Assembly (NCBI GenBank): GCA_965279405.1 | Contig: OZ257157.1 | Span: 2,852,001-2,916,000 of the forward strand | DNA length: 64,000 nucleotides | Direction: 5' to 3' | Source of the DNA: CBDDIP01 sp965279405 | GTDB taxonomy: Bacteria; Actinomycetota; Acidimicrobiia; Acidimicrobiales; Ilumatobacteraceae | Shown here: piece by piece, positions 25,273 through 35,817 of the stretch | Position numbering within the stretch: the first letter of the stretch is position 1 | Layout of the letters: the number at the start of each line of letters is the position of its first letter | Notes under the pieces: model-generated | What the model was told of the DNA's origin: nothing | What the model saw: only the letters and a program-made list of their open reading frames with translations | The model's database searches: none | Translations under genes and position numbers: made by a program

Positions 25273-27651
25273 ATGGGGATCGACATCGATGGTGTGATGG
25301 CTTCGTTGACGTTGGAGCAGCAGGTCTCGCTGCTGGCCGGGTTCGACTCGTGGCACACGGTGGAGCTGCCGGGGGTGCCGGCGATGCGGTGCAGCGACGG
25401 GCCGGCGGGGGTGCGCGGCACGGACTGGAGCGGGCCGGCGTCGTCGTCGTTCCCGTGCGGCACGGCACTTGGGGCGACCTTCGATCCGGCGCTCGTCGAG
25501 GAGGTCGGCGCGGCCCTCGGGCGCGAGTCGCGCAGCAAGAGCGCGCACGTGCTGCTGGCACCGACGGTGAACCTGCACCGCACGCCGATCGGCGGCCGCA
25601 ACTTCGAGTGCATGAGCGAGGACCCCGTGCTGACCGCGCAGATCGCCGTCGGCTACGTGCGCGGCGTGCAGAGCGAGGGCGTTGCCTGCTGCATCAAGCA
25701 CTTCGTCGCGAACGACACCGAGTTCGAGCGGATGACGATCTCCAGCGAGGTCGACGAGCGCACGCTGCGCGAGCTCTACCTGGTCCCGTTCGAACATGCG
25801 GTGCGTCCGCTCGACGAGGGCGGCGCCGACGTGCGCTCGCTGATGAGCAGCTACAACAAGGTCAACGGGACCTACGCCAGCGAGAACGGGCCGATGCTGC
25901 GCGGCGTGCTGCGCGACGACTGGGGTTGGGACGGCGTGGTCATCAGCGACTGGCACGGCACGCACAGCGCGGCCGCCTCGTTGGAGGCCGGCCTCGATCT
26001 GGAGATGCCAGGCCCGCCGCGGGAACGCGGCGACCGGTTGCTGCAGGCGGTTCGCGACGGTGAGGTGAGCGAGCAGCGCGTGCGCGAGTCGGTGCGTCGC
26101 CTGCTCGAGCTGTTCGTGTGGAGCGGCGTCGGCGACGACGACGGCTCCGAAGGCACCGACGACTCGCCCGAGACGCGCGCCACCATCCGCCGCGCGGCCA
26201 TCGCCGCGACCGTGCTGCTGAAGAACGAGCGCAACGTGCTCCCCGTGGCGGCGGGTGCGTCGATCGCCTTGATCGGGCCGAACGCCGAGCGTGGCGAGAT
26301 CCAAGGCGGCGGCAGTGCTCGGGTGCGCGCCAGCAAGCCGAGGGCCGCGCTCCTCTCGTTGCAGCAGCGCGGCGTCGACGTCACCTTCGCCAAGGGCTGC
26401 TCGATCGGCAAGTACCTCCCGACGCTGCGCGGGCGCTTCACTGCGGCGTGGCACGGCAAGGACGGCGCCGCGGCGACGGTCGACACCGATCGCCTGGCGT
26501 TCATCTGGATGAGCCCGCCGGCCGAGGGGATCGACGTGCGCGCCTTCGGCGGCACGGTCACCGGATCGTTCGTCCCCGATGTCACCGGCGACTGGACGTT
26601 CGGCATGACCTCCGTCGGTCCTGCCGTGCTGCGCGTGAACGGCGAGGTGGTTGCCGACCTGTCCACCGCGCAGACCGGGGGCTCGTTCTTCGGCCAGGGC
26701 AGCCCGGAGATCCGTGGCACCGTCGGCCTCGAAGCCGGCATCGCCTGCGACGTCGAGCTCGAGTACCCGTACAACGAGTACGGGATGCTGCGCGCGCTGA
26801 TGGTCGGTGCCGAACCGCCGGCGCAGAGCAACTCGATCGAGTCCGCCGCGCAGGTCGCCGCGGCCGCTGACGTCGCCGTGGTCGTTGTCGGCACCAACGC
26901 CGACTGGGAGACGGAGGGCGAGGATCGTCCGACGATGGACCTGCCCGGCGATCAGGACGCGCTCGTCGCCGCGGTGGCCAAGGCCAACCCGAACACCGTG
27001 GTGGTCATCAACGCCGGCTCGCCGGTGACGATGCCGTGGCTCGCTGACGTCGCCGCAGTGATGCAGATCTGGTTCCCCGGCGAGGAGCTGGGCGATGTGC
27101 TCGCCGACGTGCTGCTCGGTGTGGCCGAGCCCGGCGGTCGTCTGCCGCTGACCATCCCGGCACGGCTCGAGGACACGCCTGCGTTCGCTCACCACCCGGG
27201 CCGCGACGGCCTGGCGATCTACGGCGAGAGCTTGAACATCGGTCACCGCTGGTACGAGGCACAGGGCATCGCGCCGGTGTTCCCGTTCGGCCACGGCCTC
27301 GGCTACTCGACGTTCACGATCGGCGACCTCGCCGTCGACGGCACGACCGGTGGCGCAACGGTCACCGCTACGGTGACCAACACCGGCGCTCGATCCGGCA
27401 GCGAGGTCGTGCAGGTCTACGTCGGAGCACCGCAGGACGGACCGACGCGACCACTTCGCACGCTCCAGGGCTTCAGCAAGGTGACGCTCGACGCCGGCGC
27501 GAGCACGACGGTGACGATCCCGCTGACCTCACGCGCCTTCGCCATCTGGGACGTCGACGCGCATGACTGGGTCGTGCCCGCCGGCGACTACACCGTGCTG
27601 GTCGGTCGCTCGTCCGCCGACCTCGCCGAGGCGGGGTCGATCTCGTCATGA
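25273..27651 (+). CDS. Glycoside hydrolase family 3 (beta-glucosidase-like) with PA14 insertion
   Basis: A 792-residue GH3 enzyme that would release terminal beta-linked sugars. The catalytic barrel has CIKHFVANDTEFER, SLMSSYNKVNGTYASENG and GVVISDWHGTHSAAASLEAGLDLEMPG, with the Asp of SDW as nucleophile. The second domain begins around residue 310 (AAIAATVLLKNERNVLPV). A PA14-like insertion spans about 400-540 (TAWHGKDG to YPYNEYGM). The C-terminal FnIII-like domain carries GSEVVQVYVGAPQDG. No signal peptide is present, so action on imported oligosaccharides is likely. The ATG at 25273 follows GCGGGG closely. The 3' end overlaps the convergent YihY gene by 64 bases. Confidence 0.9.
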   Translation: MGIDIDGVMASLTLEQQVSLLAGFDSWHTVELPGVPAMRCSDGPAGVRGTDWSGPASSSFPCGTALGATFDPALVEEVGAALGRESRSKSAHVLLAPTVNLHRTPIGGRNFECMSEDPVLTAQIAVGYVRGVQSEGVACCIKHFVANDTEFERMTISSEVDERTLRELYLVPFEHAVRPLDEGGADVRSLMSSYNKVNGTYASENGPMLRGVLRDDWGWDGVVISDWHGTHSAAASLEAGLDLEMPGPPRERGDRLLQAVRDGEVSEQRVRESVRRLLELFVWSGVGDDDGSEGTDDSPETRATIRRAAIAATVLLKNERNVLPVAAGASIALIGPNAERGEIQGGGSARVRASKPRAALLSLQQRGVDVTFAKGCSIGKYLPTLRGRFTAAWHGKDGAAATVDTDRLAFIWMSPPAEGIDVRAFGGTVTGSFVPDVTGDWTFGMTSVGPAVLRVNGEVVADLSTAQTGGSFFGQGSPEIRGTVGLEAGIACDVELEYPYNEYGMLRALMVGAEPPAQSNSIESAAQVAAAADVAVVVVGTNADWETEGEDRPTMDLPGDQDALVAAVAKANPNTVVVINAGSPVTMPWLADVAAVMQIWFPGEELGDVLADVLLGVAEPGGRLPLTIPARLEDTPAFAHHPGRDGLAIYGESLNIGHRWYEAQGIAPVFPFGHGLGYSTFTIGDLAVDGTTGGATVTATVTNTGARSGSEVVQVYVGAPQDGPTRPLRTLQGFSKVTLDAGASTTVTIPLTSRAFAIWDVDAHDWVVPAGDYTVLVGRSSADLAEAGSISS

Positions 27652-28490
27652 CGATCCTGGGCGCCGAGCACGCGGTTGAGCTCGGCGCCGATCAACGTGA
27701 CGTTGGCGTGCAGGCTCAGCCAGCTGAGCAGGGCGATGACGCTGGCGAACGTGCCGTAGACGGGTGACGCGTTGGCCACGGCGCGACCGACGAGCCGCAC
27801 GCCGATCAGCTGCAGCACCGTGAACAGCGCGCCGGCCAGCAGCGCGCCAGGCCACGTGGCGTGCAGCGACAGCGGCCGGCTGCACAGCCAGCGATAGATG
27901 AGCGCGAGGACGAGCACGTTGACGATCGCTGCGGCCACGATCAGCAAGGCCCCTTCGAACAGGTTGACCGAGTCGACCCCGACGAGGCTGTGGAGGATCG
28001 CCGTGCCGATCTGGGCGACGCCGACGATGGCGATGCCCTCCAGCGCGTGGAGCCGCTTCTTGGCCACGTTCGGCCGATCGTCGAGCGGCACCTCGGCCAC
28101 GTCGTCGAGCGCCGACTGCACGCCGACGAAGGCGCGCATGCCCGCCCACAGCGTGGTCGCGAGGCCGATGACGAGCGCGAGCACGCTGCCCTTCAGCTTC
28201 GACGGGTCGTCAGCGATTTGCTGACCGATGATCGGGATGCGCGACACGGCCGAGTCGATGATGTCCTGGCGCAGCGCCGGATGACCCTCCAGCACGAACC
28301 CGAGGATCGTCGTCAGCGCGAGCATCAACGGGAAGATCGACAGGAACCCGTAGTAGGCGATGACCGCTGCGTTGCGGCCCGAGCGGTGGTCGCGGAAGCC
28401 CTCGAGCACTCGCACGATCACGTCGGCGACGTGCCACCGGCGACGGATCTCGAGCACGCGACGCTGCTCGGTCCACGGTGCCTTGGCCAT
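27588..28490 (-). CDS. YihY/virulence factor BrkB family membrane protein
   Basis: A 300-residue integral membrane protein with about six hydrophobic segments. The family opening GRNAAVIAYYGFLSIFPLMLAL is very clear, followed by VLALVIGLATTLWAGMRAFVG and the C-terminal VYGTFASVIALLSWL. The function of this family is not established; it was once misnamed ribonuclease BN. The ATG at 28490 gives a short basic cytoplasmic N-terminus (MAKAPWTEQRR). Its last 64 bases overlap the GH3 gene on the opposite strand. It is divergent from the agmatine pathway genes. Confidence 0.9.
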   Translation of the reverse strand: MAKAPWTEQRRVLEIRRRWHVADVIVRVLEGFRDHRSGRNAAVIAYYGFLSIFPLMLALTTILGFVLEGHPALRQDIIDSAVSRIPIIGQQIADDPSKLKGSVLALVIGLATTLWAGMRAFVGVQSALDDVAEVPLDDRPNVAKKRLHALEGIAIVGVAQIGTAILHSLVGVDSVNLFEGALLIVAAAIVNVLVLALIYRWLCSRPLSLHATWPGALLAGALFTVLQLIGVRLVGRAVANASPVYGTFASVIALLSWLSLHANVTLIGAELNRVLGAQDRHDEIDPASARSADERPTSTV

Positions 28491-28514
28491 CGATCGAGCA
28501 CCATAGACCGGCCC

Positions 28515-28520
28515 TAGAGT
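28515..28520 (+). promoter_or_regulatory. -10 box (TAGAGT), leaderless-type, for the agmatine operon
   Basis: TAGAGT ends seven bases before ATG 28528. This spacing supports that ATG over the GTG at 28519, which would lie inside the -10 box. Confidence 0.5.
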
Positions 28521-28527
28521 GCTCGGC

Positions 28528-29420
<893 letters not shown>

Positions 29421-29424
<4 letters not shown>

Positions 29425-30431
29425 CCGGGCTGCGCATGCCGGGCGAGTTCGCGCCGCACGAGCGCACGGTCCTGTGCTTCCCGTGCCGCGACGAGATCTA
29501 CGCGGGATCGTTGCTGGCAGACGCGCAAACGGCGCACGCCGAAGTGGCCCGCACGATCGCCCGCTTCGAGCCGGTGACGATGATCGCCAAGCCGGGCGCG
29601 GGTGAGCACGCCGCCGAGCTGTGCGGTGGCAGTGTCGACGTGGTCGAGCTGCCGATCGACGACTCCTGGTTCCGCGACACGGGCCCGATCTACGTCCTCG
29701 ACGGGCAACGCCGCGTCGCGCTCGACTGGACGTTCAACTCGTGGGGCGAGAAGTTCGCACCGTGGGCCGACGATGCGGCGATCGCCACGCGCTTCGCCGA
29801 GCACGAAGGGCACGAGACGACGCACGTCGACATGGTCTTCGAGGGTGGCTCGATCACCGTCGACGGCGCCGGCACCGTGGCCACCACCGTGCAGTGCCTG
29901 ATGAACCCGAACCGCAACCCGGGCATGACCCAGCGCGAGATCGAGGTGCAGCTGCGCGAGCACCTCGGGGTGTCGGTCGTGCTCTGGCTGCCCTACGGCC
30001 TCGCGCTCGACGACGACACCGACGGCCACGTCGACAACGTCGCCGCCTTCGCCCGCCCCGGCGTGATGCTGGTGCAGGGCTGCGACGATCGCGACGAAGC
30101 CGACTGGTTGCGCATGGACGTCAACCGCCGCGTCGCCACGGGCGCCATCGACGGTCGCGGCGAGCCGATCGAGGTCGTCGAGGTGCCGGTGCTGCCGTTC
30201 ATCGAGCACGACGGTCGTCGTGCCGCAGTCCCGTACCTCAACTACTACGTCGCCAACGGAGTGGTCGTCGTGCCCGTGTGCGGCCACGCAGCCGACGACG
30301 ACATGGTGGCGATCATCGCCGAGCACCACCCGGGCCGGGAGACGATCCCGCTGGACGTCGGCCGCATCCTGGCCATCGGCGGCGGCGGCATCCACTGCAT
30401 CACGCAGCAGATCCCCGCTCTGCCCGGCTGA
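29421..30431 (+). CDS. aguA: Agmatine deiminase
   Basis: A 336-residue enzyme of the peptidyl-arginine-deiminase fold that converts agmatine to N-carbamoylputrescine and ammonia. Signature blocks are DDSWFRDTGPIYV, FNSWGEKFAPW, DDDTDGHVDNVAAF (catalytic Asp/His) and the C-terminal GGGGIHCITQQIP holding the nucleophilic Cys (about 326). The GTG at 29421 is the only start before the conserved MPGEFAPHERT. Together with aguB it supplies putrescine; no arginine decarboxylase is in the window, so agmatine must come from elsewhere or be imported. Confidence 0.94.
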
Positions 30432-30435
30432 GCGA

Positions 30436-32004
30436 TCAGACGGGAGCGTCGAGCGGCCGCAGCGGGAGGCGCTGCTCGGGCAGCGAGGCCCACAGGTCGG
30501 CGAGCAGCTCGTCGCGCACCGAACGAACGGCCGGGTCGTCCCACCGGTTCACTCGTTGCAGCGGGTCGTCGGTCAGCGAGTAGAGCTCGCCCTCGGTGCC
30601 GTCGTGCTTGCTGCCCGGCAGGCACGTGGTGGCCACCCAGCCGTCGCGGCAGATGGTGCGCAGGTGCACGATCTTGCCGAACAGCGAGCTGTCCCACTCG
30701 GTCAGCACGCGCTCGTGCCCGAGCGCGTCGGCATCGTCGTTGCTGGTCGGCAGACGCGGGCCCTCCGCGTAGGAGGGCTGCGGCAGCCCGGCGATCGAGG
30801 CGAACGTCGCCGCCAGGTTGACGTGGCCGACGGGACGATCGACGACCGAGGGCGCAACGCCGGCGGATGGTGCAGGACGCCAGATCATCGGCAGTCGCAT
30901 CAGGGCATCGACGTGGTACGGCCCCTTGAAGAGAAGCCCGAAGTCGCCCTGCAGCTCGCCGTGATCGGTGGTGAAGATGACGTCGGTGTCCTGCCCCCAA
31001 CCGCGACGGTCGACCGCGGCGAGCACGCGTCCGACGGCGTCGTCGATGAGCTCGTTCTCGATGTGGGTGAGCGCGTTGACCTCGCGCACCTGATCGTCGG
31101 TCAACGTGGCCGGCACCCACTTCGCCGGCGCTTCGTAGTTGCTGACGAACGAGCCGTCGTACCACGCCTTCCAGTGCCGCGGCTTGCCGTCGAGGATCGC
31201 CTCGCGCTCGGCGCGATCCTGCGGGTAACCGGCCGGCAGATCGAGGTCGCGCCAGTCGACGCGCGACCGCTCCGACGACGGCGGATCCCACGGGTGGTGT
31301 GGGTCCGGGAAGCTCATCCAGCAGAACCAGTCGCTGTCGGCGGGCAGCGAGTCGAGCCAGCCGATCGTCCGATCCGCCACCCAATCGGTGTGGTACCACT
31401 CGCGCGGCACGCCGTTCAGCTGCACCTGCGGCGCGCCCGTGTCGCCGCCACCGGCGGCGTTGACGTTGAGCTCCATGTCGAGCACGGGGAAGAAGCCACC
31501 GATCGCCTCGGGGTGGTGCTCGCGCATCCACTGCGCGTAGTGCAGCGGACCCTGCGGGTTGTGCGTGGCGAACTCCATGTGCTCCAGCCCGCGGTGCGGC
31601 ACGGGCTCGCCGTCCGGCCCGGGATGCGACGCAGCCGTCGTGCCATTGCGCGACAGGCTGTTCTCGACGTAGCGGACGAACGGGTCGAGGAACGGCTCGA
31701 AGTGGGCCTTGCCGACGAGCGCCGTGCGGTAGCCCGCCTCCCAGAGCGTCATCGCCGCGCTCGGCGCGTCGACCGGCAGTGCCACGCCGTTCATCCAGAC
31801 ACCGTGCGACGCGACGTGTTGACCGGTGATCATCGTCGATCGGCTGGGCATGCACACCACGCTCTGCGGATGGGCGCGGGTGAAGTTGATGCCCGACGCC
31901 GCCAGCGCGTCGATGTTCGGCGTGCGGGCGACCGTGCCGCCGTTGCACCCCAACGAGTCGAAGCGCTGCTGGTCGGTGGTGATGAAGAGGATCTTGCGGC
32001 CCAT
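30436..32004 (-). CDS. Sulfatase family protein
   Basis: A 522-residue alkaline-phosphatase-superfamily enzyme. The sulfatase signature is CMPSRSTMITG, with Cys 51 expected to be oxidised to formylglycine. Metal ligands are likely in ITTDQQRFDSLGC and FTTDHGELQGDFG. It would hydrolyse a sulfate (or phosphonate) ester; no signal peptide, so the substrate is probably cytoplasmic. The C-terminal GELYSLTDDPLQRVNRWDDP block is typical of this subgroup. The start codon overlaps the SRPBCC stop by one base (TGATG), so the pair is coupled. No formylglycine-generating enzyme is in the window. Confidence 0.9.
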   Translation of the reverse strand: MGRKILFITTDQQRFDSLGCNGGTVARTPNIDALAASGINFTRAHPQSVVCMPSRSTMITGQHVASHGVWMNGVALPVDAPSAAMTLWEAGYRTALVGKAHFEPFLDPFVRYVENSLSRNGTTAASHPGPDGEPVPHRGLEHMEFATHNPQGPLHYAQWMREHHPEAIGGFFPVLDMELNVNAAGGGDTGAPQVQLNGVPREWYHTDWVADRTIGWLDSLPADSDWFCWMSFPDPHHPWDPPSSERSRVDWRDLDLPAGYPQDRAEREAILDGKPRHWKAWYDGSFVSNYEAPAKWVPATLTDDQVREVNALTHIENELIDDAVGRVLAAVDRRGWGQDTDVIFTTDHGELQGDFGLLFKGPYHVDALMRLPMIWRPAPSAGVAPSVVDRPVGHVNLAATFASIAGLPQPSYAEGPRLPTSNDDADALGHERVLTEWDSSLFGKIVHLRTICRDGWVATTCLPGSKHDGTEGELYSLTDDPLQRVNRWDDPAVRSVRDELLADLWASLPEQRLPLRPLDAPV

Positions 32005-32396
32005 CAGAACATCTCCTGCAGGTTGTCCAGGCCCTCGCCCGCCGCGCCGCCGATGATCAAGGCGAAGACGTCGGGTGTGCAGTCCGTGGAGTAGACGACC
32101 ACCGAGCCGCCGCGCCCATCGTCGAGCACGTCGACCGTGCCGAGGTGCTGGGTGATCAGCGGGTTGCTCGTGATGCGGTACTGGAAGCGGCGCAGCTCGT
32201 CGTCGAGGGTGACGATGTCCTCCTCGAACGTCACGCCGGAGGCGAGGTCCACCCAGCGCTTGCGCGGCTCGACGGTCAGATCGACCCGACACCCGGTGAT
32301 CGGGAACCACTCGTGCAGCCGTGCCGGATCACCGACCAGGTTCCAGACCTCGTCCGGAGGTCGATCGATCATGACGTGCCGTCGGATGCTGCCCAC
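32004..32396 (-). CDS. SRPBCC-family (polyketide cyclase-like) protein
   Basis: A 130-residue START-fold protein. The opening VMIDRPPDEVWNLVGDPARLHEWFP is diagnostic of the SRPBCC/polyketide-cyclase group, which binds hydrophobic ligands in a deep cavity. The C-terminal helix GGAAGEGLDNLQEMF closes the fold. No catalytic residue can be assigned. It is translationally coupled to the sulfatase downstream and lies 18 bases after the NADH dehydrogenase gene on the same strand. Confidence 0.85.
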   Translation of the reverse strand: MGSIRRHVMIDRPPDEVWNLVGDPARLHEWFPITGCRVDLTVEPRKRWVDLASGVTFEEDIVTLDDELRRFQYRITSNPLITQHLGTVDVLDDGRGGSVVVYSTDCTPDVFALIIGGAAGEGLDNLQEMF

Positions 32397-32414
32397 GCGG
32401 GTGACGGTAGCCCG

Positions 32415-33665
32415 TCAGGTCTCGGGCTCGGCCAGGAGCCGCGCCCCGCGGTCGTAGGTGAGGTAGTTCCATGCCCAGTTGACGAGCACGTTGGCCCGGT
32501 TGCGGAACCCGATCAAGTAGACGAGGTGCAGACCGAGCCACGCCAACCAACCGATCGGGCCGTGGAGGTGGCGGCCGCTGGGGAAGTCGGTGACCGCGTC
32601 GAGCCGACCGATCGTGGCCATCGAACCCTTGTCGTGGTAGCGGAACGTCTCGGCCGGCTGTCCGGCCAACCGATGGGTGATCTGGCGGGCCACGAAGCGC
32701 CCTCCCTGGATCGCCGGTTGCGCCACCTGTGGCAACGGCTCGGCGGGATCGATGGCGATGTCGCCGATGGCGAACACCTCTGGGTGCGCGGGCACCGCAA
32801 GATCCGGCCCGACGACGATCCGTCCGCCGCGGCCGAGCTCGATGCCATGGGCGGCCACGGCCGTGGCCAGCGGGCTGGCCTTCACGCCGGCTGCCCACAC
32901 GACGGTGTGCGACGCGATGAACGTGCCGTCGGCGAGGTGCACGCCGTCAGGCCCGACCGAAGCGACGCCGGTGCCGGTGACCACCTCGACGCCCCGTCGC
33001 GTCAACGTGCTCCGAGCGCGGCGGCCGCTCTCCTCGCTGAAGGCACCGAGCAAGCGCGGCGCCGCTTCGACGAGCACCACGCGCGCGGACGACACCGGCA
33101 GTTGCGGGAAGTCCTTCGCCAGCACGCGCTGGAACAGCTCCATCATCCCGCCGGACATCTCCACACCGGTCGGTCCGCCGCCGCACACGACGATGTTCAG
33201 CGCGCCGGCAGCGACCTCCGTCGGATCGGTGACCGCCGACTCGAAGCGGGCGAGAACGTGCTCGCGCAGGCGCACGGCGTCGTGCACGGACTTCAGCGTG
33301 AAGGCGTGCTCGTCGACGCCGGGCGTGCCGAACGAATTGCTGACGGCACCGGCGGCGATGACGAGCGTGTCGTAGGGCAGTGGCGTGCCGCGGTCGGTGT
33401 GCACGAGCCGTGACGCGATGTCGACATCGGTGACGCGCGCCATCCGGACTGACACGTTGCGTTGCCGGCGGAAGATGCCGCGAACGGCGTAGGCGACGTC
33501 ATCGCTGTCCAACCCGGCCGTGGCCACCTGGTAGAGCAGCGGCTGGAACGTGTGGAAGTTGTTGGCGTCGACGAGCACGATCTCGACGGCGGCGCGGCGC
33601 AATCCGCGGGCCACCGCCAACCCGCCGAACCCGGCTCCGATCACCACGACACGATGTCGTCCCAC
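32415..33665 (-). CDS. ndh: Type II NADH dehydrogenase (NDH-2)
   Basis: A 416-residue single-subunit flavoprotein that transfers electrons from NADH to the quinone pool without pumping protons. The FAD motif is VVVIGAGFGGLAVARGL, followed by NNFHTFQPLLYQVATAGL, the strongest NDH-2 signature. The NAD motif is IVVCGGGPTGVEMSGG, and the second FAD segment is VFAIGDIA. The C-terminus has an amphipathic/hydrophobic membrane-binding part (LAWLGLHLVYLIGFRNR). The start is GTG. It is the first gene of a leftward run with the SRPBCC protein and sulfatase, divergent from the Liv-type transporter. Confidence 0.92.
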   Translation of the reverse strand: MGRHRVVVIGAGFGGLAVARGLRRAAVEIVLVDANNFHTFQPLLYQVATAGLDSDDVAYAVRGIFRRQRNVSVRMARVTDVDIASRLVHTDRGTPLPYDTLVIAAGAVSNSFGTPGVDEHAFTLKSVHDAVRLREHVLARFESAVTDPTEVAAGALNIVVCGGGPTGVEMSGGMMELFQRVLAKDFPQLPVSSARVVLVEAAPRLLGAFSEESGRRARSTLTRRGVEVVTGTGVASVGPDGVHLADGTFIASHTVVWAAGVKASPLATAVAAHGIELGRGGRIVVGPDLAVPAHPEVFAIGDIAIDPAEPLPQVAQPAIQGGRFVARQITHRLAGQPAETFRYHDKGSMATIGRLDAVTDFPSGRHLHGPIGWLAWLGLHLVYLIGFRNRANVLVNWAWNYLTYDRGARLLAEPET

Positions 33666-33675
33666 CCCTCCAGGC

Positions 33676-33681
33676 TACGTT
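33676..33681 (+). promoter_or_regulatory. -10 box (TACGTT), leaderless-type, for the Liv-type operon
   Basis: TACGTT ends six bases before GTG 33688 in a 22-base gap between divergent genes. There is no room for a long leader. Confidence 0.5.
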
Positions 33682-33687
33682 CACGGC

Positions 33688-35817
33688 GTGCAGCGCTGGG
33701 GGGCGAGGCTCCTTCTCGGAGGACGTCATCGATCGGTGAAGTGGAGGCCGGACGCCACGTGGGTCGTCGCGACGGCGACGATCGCCGGCCTGCTCGTGCT
33801 GCAGCTGGTCTTCTACGGGATGCCGGCGGGCCTGTGGCTGCGCGGGCTGGTGCTGGGCCTGCTCGGAGCGATGCTGGCCATCGGGATGGCGCTGATCTAC
33901 CGCGCCAACCGCGTCGTCAACTTCGCTCAGGCCGACCTCGGGACCGTGCCGACGACGTTCGGTGCGGCGTTCATCCTCTTCTGGGGCTGGCCCTACCTGC
34001 TCGGGCTGGCCGGTGGCCTCGTGCTGGCGATCGTCCTCGGCGTGGTCGTCGAATTCTTCTTCATCCGGCGGTTCCGCAACGCCCCGCGGCTCGTCGTCAC
34101 GGTCGCCACGCTGGGCATCAGCCAGCTGCTCGTCGTGCTGGGCATCCTCGTGCCGCGCTGGTGGGGCAACAACCTGGCCAGCAAGCGCATCCCCTCGCCC
34201 GTCGACTGGAAGCTCACCGTCGGCAGCGTGATCCTCAACGGCAACGACCTGATCGCGCTGATCGTCGCCCCGATCGCCATCTTCGCCGTCGTCTGGTTCC
34301 TGACGGCCAGCCGGCTCGGCACCGCCATCCGCGCCAGCGCCGAGCGCAGCGAGCGAGCCTCGATGCTCGGCATCCCGGTGGCCCGGCTGAACACCGTCGT
34401 GTGGACGCTGGCCACGACGCTGTCGTTCGTCGCCCTGTTCCTGCGCAGCGGGATCACCGGCGTGCCGCTGGGATACGCAGCGGGTCTGCCCGAGCTGCTG
34501 AAGGCGCTCGCCGCGCTCGTGATCGGCCGGCTGGAACGTCTGCCGACGATCTTCTTCGCAGCCATCTCGCTCGGGGTGCTCGAGTTCGGGGTGCAGTTCA
34601 ACGCCGACTCGCCGTACCTCGCCTACCCGATCATGGCGGCGGCGATGTTCGTCTGCCTGCTGGCACAGCGGTCGTCGACGTCGCGGCGTGACGTCGACGC
34701 GTCCAGCTCGTGGCGCGGTGCCGAGGAGGTGCGGCCGCTGCCGCGGCACCTGGCCTCGCACCCGTCGGTGGTCACCGCGAAGTGGACGGCCATCGCGCTT
34801 GCGTGCATGGGGGTGATCCTCCTCCCGAGGTTCCTCGGCCCCGGCAACCTGACGAAGGCCGCAGCACTGATCGCCTTCGTCATCATCGGGCTGTCGCTGG
34901 TGGTGCTCACCGGCTGGGCCGGGCAGATCTCGCTCGGGCAGATGGCCATCGTCGGCATCGGCGCCGCTGCGAGCGCGGCGGTCACGTCGCGCTGGAACGT
35001 CGACCTGACGCTGGCGCTCCTCATCGGTGGCGTTGCCGGTGGCCTCGCCGCGTTCGCGGTGGGCGTGCCCGCGCTGCGACTCCGCGGGCTGTACCTCGCC
35101 GTGACGACGTTCGCCCTGGCGCTCGCTTGCGAGTACTGGCTGCTCAACGATCAGTTCTTCGGCTGGTTCCCCAAGCGGGAGCAGCGCTTCGAACGGCCGC
35201 CGCTGTTCGGCAAGATCTCCATCGATTCGCCGACGCAGTACTACACCTACTCCGTGGTCGTGCTGGCGCTGGTCTTCCTCGCCGTGCGCGGCATCCGCCG
35301 GTCGCGGACCGGCCGGGTGATCATCGCGATCCGGGAGAACGAGCGCGCCGCGCAGAGCTTCTCGGTCGCGGTGGTGCGCGCCAAGCTGACCGCTTTCGTC
35401 ATCAGCGGCGTGATCGCCGGCGTCGCCGGAGCCCTGTACGCCCACGGCAACCGCAGCTTCAGCGGTGCCAGCTTCGGTGCGGGAGCGAGCCTCGGGGTGT
35501 TCATCAGTGCCGTGCTCGGCGGGCTCGGCTCGTTGTTCGGCGCGTTCCTCGGCGCGCTCTACCTGCGCGGCACCCAGTGGTTCATCCCGGCGCAGGAGTG
35601 GCAGCTGCTCTCCACCGGGTTCGGCGTGCTGCTCGTGCTGCTGATCCTGCCGGGTGGCCTCGGCAGCCTGTGGGTGACGTTGCGCGACGTGGTCGTGCGC
35701 CTGCTGACGCGCGAGAAGGTGCACGCCGATGTCACCCGAGTCGAGGCGCCCTCCGCCACCGCCTCCGCGCCGACGCCCGACGACATCGCCACGTCCGACA
35801 CACCGGTGACCGCATGA
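33688..35817 (+). CDS. Branched-chain-amino-acid-type ABC permease, LivH-LivM fusion
   Basis: A 709-residue membrane protein joining two permeases that are usually separate. The N-terminal LivH-like half (about 1-330) contains GMALIYRANRVVNFAQADLG, the hallmark of this permease type, and ASAERSERASMLGIPVARLN, the ATPase-contact loop. The C-terminal LivM-like half (about 375-690) has LTGWAGQISLGQMAIVGIGA and AIRENERAAQSFSVAVVRAKL. A single chain would thus supply both halves of the transmembrane pore. The GTG at 33688 fits a -10 box six bases upstream. The stop overlaps the next gene's ATG by four bases. Confidence 0.9.
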   Translation: MQRWGARLLLGGRHRSVKWRPDATWVVATATIAGLLVLQLVFYGMPAGLWLRGLVLGLLGAMLAIGMALIYRANRVVNFAQADLGTVPTTFGAAFILFWGWPYLLGLAGGLVLAIVLGVVVEFFFIRRFRNAPRLVVTVATLGISQLLVVLGILVPRWWGNNLASKRIPSPVDWKLTVGSVILNGNDLIALIVAPIAIFAVVWFLTASRLGTAIRASAERSERASMLGIPVARLNTVVWTLATTLSFVALFLRSGITGVPLGYAAGLPELLKALAALVIGRLERLPTIFFAAISLGVLEFGVQFNADSPYLAYPIMAAAMFVCLLAQRSSTSRRDVDASSSWRGAEEVRPLPRHLASHPSVVTAKWTAIALACMGVILLPRFLGPGNLTKAAALIAFVIIGLSLVVLTGWAGQISLGQMAIVGIGAAASAAVTSRWNVDLTLALLIGGVAGGLAAFAVGVPALRLRGLYLAVTTFALALACEYWLLNDQFFGWFPKREQRFERPPLFGKISIDSPTQYYTYSVVVLALVFLAVRGIRRSRTGRVIIAIRENERAAQSFSVAVVRAKLTAFVISGVIAGVAGALYAHGNRSFSGASFGAGASLGVFISAVLGGLGSLFGAFLGALYLRGTQWFIPAQEWQLLSTGFGVLLVLLILPGGLGSLWVTLRDVVVRLLTREKVHADVTRVEAPSATASAPTPDDIATSDTPVTA

